From: RUG563 sp045589355
GTDB taxonomy: Bacteria > Bacillota > Clostridia > Christensenellales > Aristaeellaceae
Length of the DNA stretch: 51,099 bases
Direction: 5' to 3'
Assembly: GCA_045589355.1 (NCBI GenBank)
Contig: JAZNOW010000040.1
Location: 1 to 51,099, forward strand
Positions 1 through 5,976 of this stretch are shown in pieces. Both the position numbers and the translations under genes were made by a program. Positions within the stretch are counted from its first letter, which is position 1, and every line of letters begins with the position of its first letter. The notes beneath the pieces were generated by a model, which worked only from the letters and a program-made list of their open reading frames with translations, had not been told where the DNA came from and made no database searches.

Positions 1-2
1 GC

Positions 3-1025
3 CTTGGCAATCATCCCGAGATAGTTGCGGCTGCAAAGGAAAGCTACGATAGCTGTGGGTACGGCATGTCGTCGGTAAGGTTCATCTGCGGCACGCAAAG
101 CGTTCACAAAAGGCTTGAGAATAAGCTCAGCGAGTTTCTCGGCACGGACGATACCATTTTGTATTCATCCTGCTTCGATGCTAACGGCGGTCTGTTTGAA
201 ACTCTTTTAACCGATGCCGACGCCGTTATCAGCGACGAGCTCAATCACGCCAGCATCATAGACGGCATCAGGCTGTGCAAGGCTAAAAAGTTCAGATATA
301 AAAATAACGATATGGCAGATCTTCGCGAAAAGCTTGAGCAGGCGAAGGACTGCAGAATTAAGCTCATCGCCACCGACGGCGTATTCTCTATGGATGGCAT
401 CGTTGCAAACCTTTCTGCAATATGCGATCTCGCCGATGAGTACGACGCCCTCGTTATGGTGGATGATAGCCACTCCCTCGGCTTTATGGGCAACACCGGC
501 AGGGGCACGGCAGAGTATTGCGGTGTTTCGGGCAGGGTAGATATCACCACCGGCACCTTTGGCAAGGCACTTGGCGGCGCGTCGGGCGGATTTACCTCGG
601 GCAGACAAGAGATAATAGATCTTCTCCGTCAGCGCTCAAGGCCGTATTTGTTCTCAAACACCCTTGCCCCTGCGGTTGCGTATGCGTCGATAAAGGTTTT
701 AGAGCTTATCGAAAAGGACCTTTCAATCAGAGAAAAGCTGTTTGAAAACACCCGCCTCTTTGCAGAGAAGATCAAGGAGATCGGGCTGGATGTTATCGAC
801 GGCGGAACGCCCATCATCCCCGTTATGCTTTACGATGAGCATAAGGCGGTTGAGATGGCAAGGCGCATGATGGAAAAGGGCGTTTACGTTGTGGCGTTTT
901 CATATCCCGTTGTGCCTATGGGCAAGGCGAGGATCAGAACCCAGCTTTCCGCAGCGCTCAGCCGTGAGGACGTTTTGTATATAGTTGATTGCTTCAGGCA
1001 GGTCAAAGAGGAAATGGGTATGTAA
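3..1025 (+). CDS. kbl: glycine C-acetyltransferase (2-amino-3-ketobutyrate CoA ligase)-like, 5' partial
   Basis: A PLP enzyme of the alpha-oxoamine synthase family, closest to Kbl. Kbl cleaves 2-amino-3-oxobutyrate with CoA to glycine and acetyl-CoA in threonine breakdown. The frame is open at base 3, so the N-terminus lies outside the window; 340 codons are present against about 395 usual. Family motifs seen are YGMSSVRFICGTQ near the left end, DELNHASIIDG, the cofactor-binding VDDSHSLGFMG, and TGTFGKALGG, which carries the Schiff-base lysine. It ends at a clear terminator. Codon use is odd for this window: Leu is mostly CTT/CTC and Glu mostly GAG, while genes beyond 2.5 kb favour CTG and GAA. 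8-amino-7-oxononanoate synthase (BioF) is the main alternative; the sequence after YGMSS favours Kbl. Confidence 0.88.
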   Translation, partial: LGNHPEIVAAAKESYDSCGYGMSSVRFICGTQSVHKRLENKLSEFLGTDDTILYSSCFDANGGLFETLLTDADAVISDELNHASIIDGIRLCKAKKFRYKNNDMADLREKLEQAKDCRIKLIATDGVFSMDGIVANLSAICDLADEYDALVMVDDSHSLGFMGNTGRGTAEYCGVSGRVDITTGTFGKALGGASGGFTSGRQEIIDLLRQRSRPYLFSNTLAPAVAYASIKVLELIEKDLSIREKLFENTRLFAEKIKEIGLDVIDGGTPIIPVMLYDEHKAVEMARRMMEKGVYVVAFSYPVVPMGKARIRTQLSAALSREDVLYIVDCFRQVKEEMGM

Positions 1026-1034
1026 AATAACAAT

Positions 1035-1070
1035 AAACCCCGTAAAACACGCGTTTTACGGGGTTTTTGA
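1035..1070 (+). terminator. rho-independent terminator after kbl
   Basis: A 14-bp perfect inverted repeat (AAACCCCGTAAAAC and its complement) closes on a 4-base loop and is followed by TTTTT. It starts 9 bases after the kbl stop codon. Confidence 0.9.
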
Positions 1071-1155
1071 GTTGCTTGTGAAGGCGCGGGAGAAGCGCTT
1101 CAGCACGTCAAAACTCTTAAAAGACAAAAAAAATGATAAAATACCCAAAAATACT

Positions 1156-1184
1156 TTGACATTGCAAAAAAAATGTGTTATTAT
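1156..1184 (+). promoter_or_regulatory. sigma-A promoter of tRNA-Ser
   Basis: TTGACA at 1156-1161 and TATTAT at 1179-1184 are separated by 17 bases. The predicted start near 1191 lies about 37 bases before the tRNA, which suggests that the tRNA is transcribed on its own. Confidence 0.75.
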
Positions 1185-1227
1185 AGATAGGCTAATTGAG
1201 GCATGCGGCGCCGAAGTAGCATGGGTT

Positions 1228-1319
1228 GGAGCAATACCCAAGAGGCCGAAGGGGCTCCCCTGCTAAGGGAGTAGTACGAGTGAATCGTAGCGAGGGTTCA
1301 AATCCCTCCTTCTCCGCCA
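1228..1319 (+). tRNA. tRNA-Ser, anticodon GCU
   Basis: A 92-base class II tRNA with CCA encoded at 1317-1319. The anticodon stem CTCCC/GGGAG holds the loop CTGCTAA with anticodon GCT. A long variable arm (TACGA/TCGTA) and the T arm GAGGG-TTCAAAT-CCCTC are intact. The acceptor stem is imperfect: 5' GGAGCAA against 3' CTTCTCC leaves a C-T mismatch at pair 5-68 and an A-C mismatch at pair 7-66, where close relatives have GGAGAAG. The promoter and terminator around it look functional, so it may be a recently mutated or secondary copy. Confidence 0.93.
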
Positions 1320-1325
1320 AGAAAA

Positions 1326-1356
1326 ACCTTGAAACAACTTGTTTCAAGGTTTTTTA
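1326..1356 (+). terminator. terminator of tRNA-Ser
   Basis: ACCTTGAAAC at 1326-1335 pairs perfectly with GTTTCAAGGT at 1341-1350 across a 5-base loop and is followed by a T-run. It begins 7 bases after the CCA end. Confidence 0.92.
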
Positions 1357-1369
1357 TAATATGTATCTC

Positions 1370-1441
1370 AACAACTGGCGCAATGCCAGCGAACAGCAGA
1401 ATGCCGAACCGCAGCGAAGACAGCGTGAACGGCAGTTCGCT
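1370..1441 (+). repeat. direct repeat, copy A (mobile-element remnant)
   Basis: About 72 bases beginning AACAACTGG are repeated near 2028 with roughly ten differences. Translated in the shared frame both copies read N-N-W-x-N-A-S-E-Q-Q, then a Gln/Arg-rich stretch ending in RQFAG. In copy A that frame stops soon after, while the apparently coding frame downstream is a different one, so a frameshift lies in or next to this copy. Confidence 0.85.
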
Positions 1442-2021
1442 GGACACCATCAGGAACTTTATCAACCGCATCAAAGGCGTAAATGACCCCTTTGTGGATC
1501 AGCTGCGAAAGGTTGAAAAGCTGATGACAAGGGCATTGGAAGAAGCGGGTATTCATGACGGCGGGCTAACAAAATACATGGCAACAGAAAGGCCGTTATC
1601 CAAAGGGGAGTATGCACAATTCAGCAGAATGATTGGAGAAATTGCTGCGGGCAAAGAAGCACAATTTGAACGTGCGGTGAACGGCGATTATATTCTTGCA
1701 ATCGGAAATAAATTGGTCTATACTGATGGTAATATTGAAAACCCGACAATTAGTAGAGTTGATAGAATAAACCTGGATGATGAAATAGACATTGATATTG
1801 CAAGAAGTATTCTGTATGAGAGTAATGGAGGACAATATTCTTATGAGCAAGCGAGGAGAATTCTTGAAAGTCTGTATGGACAAGAGGTACTCTTACGAAC
1901 AGATTATGGAACTGATAACGGAGTTGAACAGCGTGCCGGAAGAAGAAAGGGAAGCCAAGGCACAGGAGCTGATCGAACGAATCGAAAATACTCCCTCCCA
2001 AGTCCCAAATTCCTGAACTAA
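1396..2021 (+). pseudogene. remnant of a large mobile-element protein (fragment 1)
   Basis: An open frame with protein-like composition and no convincing start of its own. It holds a helix-rich part (about LDTIRNFINRIKG to MTRALEEAG), then an alpha/beta part with NGDYILAIGNKLVYTDG, and ends in an R/G/Q-rich linker and KYSLP before the stop at 2021. The style recalls the linker and accessory domains of very large multidomain proteins of clostridial phages and conjugative elements; that is an impression, not a family assignment. The N-terminal part is fused out of frame to repeat copy A. The fragment sits directly downstream of a tRNA, a common integration site, and its A/T-rich codons differ from the chromosomal genes after 2.5 kb. 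No integrase is present. Confidence 0.5.
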
Positions 2022-2230
2022 CAGATCAACAACTGGAGCAATGCCAGCGAACAGCAGGATGCCGAATCACAGCCAAGACAGCGTGAGAGGCAGTTTGCAG
2101 GGCAGACAATGCCAAACAGCAATGCCCCCGGCGAAGCTGTACAGGCTTTGCTGAATGACCCGCAGCAGCTTTACTACACGCCTACAACAAACCGTGAACA
2201 GGTGAACGCAGCTTTCAGCGTTGACCGCCA
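2022..2230 (+). pseudogene. remnant of a large mobile-element protein (fragment 2)
   Basis: An open stretch without its own start, read in the frame of repeat copy B: a Gln/Glu/Arg-rich segment, then PGEAVQALLNDPQQLYYTP and NREQVNAAFSVD, and a stop near 2262 after a change in character. It looks like a second linker piece of the same kind of protein as the fragment at 1396-2021. The 2262-2445 stretch holds only short frames that I do not recognise. Confidence 0.4.
2028..2101 (+). repeat. direct repeat, copy B (mobile-element remnant)
   Basis: Second copy of the segment at 1370-1441. Here the frame continues open after RQFAG, so this copy keeps the probable original reading frame. Confidence 0.85.
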
Positions 2231-2447
2231 AGGGAAGTGTGCGACCTTTAACATTTGTGGATAGAAAAAGCCTTGATTCTGTTATATGGGCCAATACACA
2301 CGGAAGTGTAGTTGCTCACTCGAAACAGAATCAAAGCTTTTCTGGTAACAGAATATCAGAAGAATCAGAAAATGTCAACAAGATTTTAATCTACCGGGCA
2401 AACTTGAAAAAAATATGCTTCGTAAATAATAAACAAATGATTTTCAT

Positions 2448-2478
2448 GGGACAGAGAAGGAGCGCTTCGAACTCTCGA
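2448..2478 (-). other. tRNA-Ser 3'-end-like fragment (T arm and acceptor strand)
   Basis: Read on minus, this stretch gives a T-arm-like GAGAG-TTCGAAG-CGCTC followed by CTTCTCTG. It matches the 3' end of the tRNA-Ser at 1292-1316 at about 20 of 25 positions. No tRNA body follows on the 5' side, where the aminotransferase terminator begins. It may be an old attachment-site scar, but it is inverted relative to the tRNA, so a simple attL/attR pair does not explain it. Confidence 0.4.
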
Positions 2479-2488
2479 GCGATCAAAA

Positions 2489-2515
2489 AGACCTGCAGGA
2501 TGAAACTGCAGGTCT
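2489..2515 (-). terminator. terminator of the aminotransferase gene
   Basis: AGACCTGCAG and CTGCAGGTCT pair over 10 bases with a 7-base loop. On minus the hairpin is followed by TTTTTGATC. It lies 10 bases past the stop codon at 2526. Confidence 0.9.
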
Positions 2516-2525
2516 TGTATTATTT

Positions 2526-3827
2526 TCAGTGGGTTTCTTCCTGCATACCGGCCAGGATCTTCTTGGCGGCGGAGATGCGCACGCACAGGGTGAAGATCTT
2601 CATGGCGTTGGCCAGGTCTGCCATGCAGGGGTAGGTGGGGGCAATGCGGATGTTGGAGTCGTTGGGGTCCAGGCCATAGGGCCAGGTGGCGCCGGCGGAG
2701 GTCATGGTAACGCCGGCCTTTTTGCACCGGGCAACGATATCCTTGGCGCAGCCGGGCAGGCTGTCGAACATGATGAAGTAGCCGCCCAGGGGATTGGTCC
2801 AGGTGCCGATCTCCAGGCCTTCCAGGTCTTCCTGCAGGACGTTGATCACCGCTTCAAACTTGGGACGGATGATATCGGCATGCTTGCGCATGTGTTCCAC
2901 CATGCCGTGGATGTCCTTGAAGAAGCGGACATGGCGCAGCTGGTTCACCTTATCGTGGCCGATGGTCTGGATGCGCAGGTTGGTGAGGAAGTCTTCCATG
3001 TTGTTGGGGCTGGTGGCCATGGCGGCAATGCCGCTGCCGGGGAAGGTGATTTTGGAAGTGGAAGCGAACTTATACACCAGGTCCGGGTTGCCGGCGCGCT
3101 TGCATTCGGCCAGGATCTCGATCAGGTGATCCTGATGATGATCGTAGAGGTGATGCATACCGTAGGCGTTATCCCAGAAGATACGGAAGTCGGGGGCGGC
3201 GGGCTCCAGCCGGGCAAAGCGGCGCACCGTTTCGTCGGAATAGGAGATGCCCTGGGGGTTGGAATACTTGGGCACACACCAGATGCCCTTGATGGTTTCG
3301 TCTTCGGAAACCAGCTTTTCCACCATATCCATATCGGGCCCTTCGGAGGTCATGGGTACGGGGATCATTTTGATGCCAAAGTACTGGGTGATGGCAAAGT
3401 GGCGGTCATAGCCGGGCACGGGGCACAGGAACTTGACCTCCGGCAGCTTGCACCAGGGGGTGTTGCCCATGACGCCGTGGTTCCATACACGGGAAATGGT
3501 ATCGAACATAACGTTCAGGGAAGAGTTGCCGTAGATGATGATATCCTTGGGGTTGTTTTCCATCATGTCGCCCAGCAGTTCCCTGGCTTCTTCAATGCCG
3601 GTGAGGGAGCCGTAGTTGCGGCAATCGGTGCCGTCTTCGCAAGTGAGATCGGAACCGGAATAGAGCACATCCATCATGCCCATGGAAAGGTCCAGCTGTT
3701 CCTGGCAGGGAATGCCGCGGCTCATGTTCAGCTGCATGCCAAGGCTCTGCATTTTTTTATACTGAGCTTTCAGGTTGACCAGTTCGGCGGAAAGCTCTGC
3801 TACCGTCATTTCGCTGTAAGGCTTCAT
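2526..3827 (-). CDS. PLP-dependent aminotransferase (aspartate aminotransferase-like, fold type I)
   Basis: 433 residues. Transfers an amino group between an amino acid (probably aspartate) and a 2-oxoacid with PLP, in the cytosol. Seen in sequence: the N-terminal phosphate-site region YGSLTGIEEARELLG, the pyridine-binding VPKYSNPQG region, the cofactor-contacting Asp in FWDNAYGMHHL, and the Schiff-base lysine in FASTSKITFPGSG. The layout fits the large bacterial group of aspartate aminotransferases distinct from AspC. The ATG at 3827 is chosen because GAGAGG lies 7 bases upstream; the frame extends 28 codons further but without a ribosome site and across the promoter. Monocistronic, with its own promoter (3883-3911) and terminator. 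Confidence 0.88.
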   Translation of the reverse strand: MKPYSEMTVAELSAELVNLKAQYKKMQSLGMQLNMSRGIPCQEQLDLSMGMMDVLYSGSDLTCEDGTDCRNYGSLTGIEEARELLGDMMENNPKDIIIYGNSSLNVMFDTISRVWNHGVMGNTPWCKLPEVKFLCPVPGYDRHFAITQYFGIKMIPVPMTSEGPDMDMVEKLVSEDETIKGIWCVPKYSNPQGISYSDETVRRFARLEPAAPDFRIFWDNAYGMHHLYDHHQDHLIEILAECKRAGNPDLVYKFASTSKITFPGSGIAAMATSPNNMEDFLTNLRIQTIGHDKVNQLRHVRFFKDIHGMVEHMRKHADIIRPKFEAVINVLQEDLEGLEIGTWTNPLGGYFIMFDSLPGCAKDIVARCKKAGVTMTSAGATWPYGLDPNDSNIRIAPTYPCMADLANAMKIFTLCVRISAAKKILAGMQEETH

Positions 3828-3882
3828 GATACAATACCTCTCAAACACATGATCCATTATCCACATACGGGATAATGCGGAT

Positions 3883-3911
3883 ATTTTACCAAACAAAGCT
3901 GCAAAAAGCAA
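3883..3911 (-). promoter_or_regulatory. sigma-A promoter of the aminotransferase gene
   Basis: On minus, TTGCTT (3911-3906), 17 bases, TAAAAT (3888-3883). The predicted start is near 3876, about 50 bases before the ATG. Confidence 0.6.
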
Positions 3912-4034
3912 GGCTGTTTCCGTATATAAAGTGTATTTATTTATGAAAAAATGAAATTTTAGCTAACCATTCCTTCATTTTGCGCGTATATAGAGTGAAA
4001 AGCTTTTCAAAATGGCTGTCAAGGATGGAGAAAG

Positions 4035-4163
4035 ATGGTGCCGGATGCGGTGTTCATCGAAGAAACGCAGGCGATGGAGGGTACATTGTACAGAATATGC
4101 CGTTCCAAGGGAATAAGTGCTGCGGATAGCTGCGATGCGGTGCAGGTGATCCGGAACGTATAA
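4035..4163 (+). pseudogene. possible ECF sigma factor fragment
   Basis: A 42-codon frame lies in the 447-base gap between the aminotransferase and ridA. The segment GTLYRICRSKGISAAD and following DAVQ resemble sigma-70 region 2 of small ECF sigma factors (the common pattern LYRxAxS...DAxDAVQ). No downstream region 2.3-4 is present, so at best this is a relic. It has an AAGGATGGAG stretch just before the ATG. The rest of the gap shows nothing except the two promoters listed. Confidence 0.3.
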
Positions 4164-4225
4164 CATGCAAAAGATGCGGCGAATGGATGCTGCGTCTTTC
4201 TTTTTAAAGGCAGGCGAACAAACGT

Positions 4226-4254
4226 TTGCAAATGCGTGTGGTGTGTGATATAAT
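4226..4254 (+). promoter_or_regulatory. sigma-A promoter of ridA
   Basis: TTGCAA (4226-4231), 17 bases, TATAAT (4249-4254). The GGAGGG ribosome site follows at 4262-4267. Confidence 0.75.
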
Positions 4255-4274
4255 GAAAACAGGAGGGATAAAAT

Positions 4275-4655
4275 ATGACAGAAATTATCCGCAGAAATCT
4301 GGATGAACAAACGGCAAAGGAATATGCGTATTCCGAAATTGTGGAAGCGGGCGGCTTTGTGTTTCTTACGTTCTGTGTGGGCAATGTGGGGCAAAGCGTG
4401 GAAATGCAGGTGCATGGAGCGCTGGACCACATGGAAGAAAGGCTGAAACTGGTGGGCCTGGAACTGAAAGACGTGGTAAAAGTGGATGTGATGATGAAGG
4501 ATCCGTGGAATATTCCGGCCATGGAAAAAGTGTTTGCCCAGCGCTTTGGGGAGCATCTGCCGGCCCGGAAAACCATCGCCACGGAATTTGCACACCGGGG
4601 CGGCGAAAACGGTTTACAGGTGCAAATCGACGCGATCGCATACAGAGGAAAATAA
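4275..4655 (+). CDS. RidA/YjgF/UK114 family protein
   Basis: 126 residues, the usual length of the family. Rid proteins hydrolyse reactive enamine/imine intermediates released by PLP enzymes such as serine/threonine dehydratases. The C-terminal PARKTIATEF segment carries the arginine that aligns with the catalytic Arg105 of E. coli RidA, and the ending QVQIDAIA is typical. The central LELKDVVKVDVMMKD strand-helix is also standard. This is a divergent Rid subgroup, so imine deaminase activity is likely but not certain. It leads a co-directional run of genes; the next start (4657) lies one base past its stop. Confidence 0.85.
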   Translation: MTEIIRRNLDEQTAKEYAYSEIVEAGGFVFLTFCVGNVGQSVEMQVHGALDHMEERLKLVGLELKDVVKVDVMMKDPWNIPAMEKVFAQRFGEHLPARKTIATEFAHRGGENGLQVQIDAIAYRGK

Positions 4656-4656
4656 A

Positions 4657-5091
4657 ATGAAAGCAAGAATACAGGCAGAGCGGCTGACCGCAAATGAATA
4701 CATGGATTTTTTGAAACGGACGGATCTTGGCAGCCAATACCCGAAGGAACGCTTTGAGGAGCGAATTGAAAAGCTGGTAAAGAACGCTTCCATCAGTCTG
4801 ACGGCAAGGGAAGAAGAGAACGAATTGATCGGCGTTCTGTTTGGCATTACGGATTTTGCATACTGGCTGTTTATTACCGACCTTGGGGTGGACAGGCGTT
4901 ATACCGGAAAGGGCATTGGCAGGCAGCTGATGCAAAAGGCCCATGAAATGGCCGGCGGGGAGAAGGATATTATCCTCTACACCTGTGCCAATGAGAACGC
5001 CATCGGCTTTTATGAAAAATTCGGCATGGGCAAAGCTGATGACGTGATGGTGAAAAATGAAGTGGAATGGACGGCTTTTACCGTAAAGTAA
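4657..5091 (+). CDS. GNAT family N-acetyltransferase
   Basis: 144 residues. GNAT enzymes transfer the acetyl group of acetyl-CoA to an amine. The acetyl-CoA-binding motif A is DLGVDRRYTGKGIGRQLMQ (about residues 70-90), with the R/Q-x-x-G-x-G/A turn as YTGKGIG, and motif B is the C-terminal YTCANENAIGFYEKFGM. This arrangement is close to small GNATs with a mid-protein motif A. The ATG at 4657 is preceded by AGAGGA at 4643-4648; the longer upstream frame overlaps ridA and is discarded. Substrate unknown. Translationally close-coupled to ridA. Confidence 0.85.
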   Translation: MKARIQAERLTANEYMDFLKRTDLGSQYPKERFEERIEKLVKNASISLTAREEENELIGVLFGITDFAYWLFITDLGVDRRYTGKGIGRQLMQKAHEMAGGEKDIILYTCANENAIGFYEKFGMGKADDVMVKNEVEWTAFTVK

Positions 5092-5094
5092 GGA

Positions 5095-5123
5095 TGGACA
5101 AAGCTTTTCCTTTATGGTATGAT
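5095..5123 (+). promoter_or_regulatory. sigma-A promoter of the pnuC leader
   Basis: TGGACA (5095-5100), 17 bases, TATGAT (5118-5123). The predicted start at about 5130 coincides with the first base-paired segment of the leader RNA. Confidence 0.7.
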
Positions 5124-5128
5124 ACATT

Positions 5129-5207
5129 CACTGCCACCGGGTAGGAATGTGAAAAGCATTCGGAGTGCGTCGTTAGGTCTGAGAAGATGCACTGCGGATG
5201 CTTTTTT
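5129..5207 (+). promoter_or_regulatory. pnuC leader RNA with two exclusive folds (candidate riboswitch)
   Basis: Fold 1: CACTGCC (5129-5135) pairs with GGAGTG (5162-5167) around an inner hairpin GAATG/CATTC (5145-5149 with 5157-5161). Fold 2: a 20-bp hairpin with two G-U pairs and one mismatch, 5152-5171 with 5186-5205 around a 14-base loop, runs directly into TTTTTT and ends a few bases before the GGAGG of pnuC. The two folds share 5157-5167, so forming one excludes the other. This is the layout of a transcription-attenuating riboswitch. The conserved cores of TPP and NAD-II aptamers that I know do not fit, so the ligand is unassigned; an NAD precursor would suit the gene. Confidence 0.6.
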
Positions 5208-5221
5208 GTTGGAGGAAAAGA

Positions 5222-5905
5222 ATGAAACTGTTTCGGTATTTCACCAAAGGGGAACGGATGCTTTGGGCGTGTTCTGTGCTGGCCATCACGGCGGGATATT
5301 TGTTTTTTGCCGGGAAAGATGCGCTGTCCTTTGTCGCGTCCCTCATTGGCGTGACCAGCCTGATTTTCAATGCCAAGGGAAACCCTGTCGGGCAGGTGCT
5401 GATGGTTGTTTTCAGCATACTGTACGGCATAATATCCTACGGTTTCCGATACTATGGCGAAATGATCACATACCTTGGCATGACCATGCCCATGGCGCTT
5501 TTTGCCCTGATTGCCTGGCTGAAGAATCCTTTCCGGGGAAGGAAGGCGGAAGTGAAGGTAAATGGTATTTCCGCAAAGGAATGGGCTTTTGCAGCAGGGC
5601 TGACTGTTTTTGTGACCGTGGCGTTCTATTTTGTTCTTGCCTGTTTTGATACCAATTATCTTTTGCCCAGCACCCTGTCCGTTACCACCAGTTTCCTGGC
5701 GGCGTATCTCACTTTCCGCAGAAGCCCCTATTTTGCCCTTGTGTATGCCATGAACGACGTGGTGCTGATTGTGCTGTGGATTCTGGCATCCAATGCCAAT
5801 CGTGAATACCTTTCGGTGGTGATCTGCTTTGCGGCATTTCTGGTCAATGATCTGTACGGTTTTATCAGCTGGAGGCGGATGGAAAAACGCCAGCAAAGCG
5901 CCTGA
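5222..5905 (+). CDS. pnuC: nicotinamide riboside (vitamin B precursor) transporter PnuC family
   Basis: 227 residues, a membrane protein with about seven hydrophobic segments. PnuC proteins carry nicotinamide riboside by facilitated diffusion; close relatives (PnuT, PnuX) carry thiamine or riboflavin. Family features are the early SLIGVTSLIFNAKGNPVGQ, the YRFYG/GFRYYGEMITYLGMTMPM stretch (GFRYYGEMITYLGM here), and the late YAMNDVVLIVLWI and FLVNDLYGFISW with its W-N/D-D pattern. The ATG at 5222 follows GGAGG at 5211-5215; eight upstream codons lie in the terminator and are not used. Its leader RNA suggests control by premature termination. Confidence 0.9.
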   Translation: MKLFRYFTKGERMLWACSVLAITAGYLFFAGKDALSFVASLIGVTSLIFNAKGNPVGQVLMVVFSILYGIISYGFRYYGEMITYLGMTMPMALFALIAWLKNPFRGRKAEVKVNGISAKEWAFAAGLTVFVTVAFYFVLACFDTNYLLPSTLSVTTSFLAAYLTFRRSPYFALVYAMNDVVLIVLWILASNANREYLSVVICFAAFLVNDLYGFISWRRMEKRQQSA

Positions 5906-5910
5906 AAGAA

Positions 5911-5939
5911 TTGACAGCAGGGAAAAACGGGTGCATAAT
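5911..5939 (+). promoter_or_regulatory. sigma-A promoter of the M28 peptidase gene
   Basis: TTGACA (5911-5916), 17 bases, CATAAT (5934-5939), followed by GGAGGAAGG at 5962-5970. Confidence 0.65.
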
Positions 5940-5976
5940 AATGGAAACAGAAATTCGATAACAGGAGGAAGGAACA

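Noticed and set aside
1228..2478. attL/attR pair of an integrated element at tRNA-Ser
   Set aside because: The second tRNA-like copy is inverted and diverged, and no integrase lies between; kept only as a scar candidate.
2529..3875. 448-residue plus-strand open frame over the aminotransferase
   Set aside because: Antisense shadow, Gly/His/Val-rich, while minus has the PLP motifs and its own promoter and terminator.
5129..5207. TPP or NAD-II riboswitch before pnuC
   Set aside because: The CTGAGA at 5179-5184 looks like part of the TPP core, but the second conserved half (CUGGAUAAUGCCAGCG-like) is absent. The NAD-II sequence that I know does not align either.
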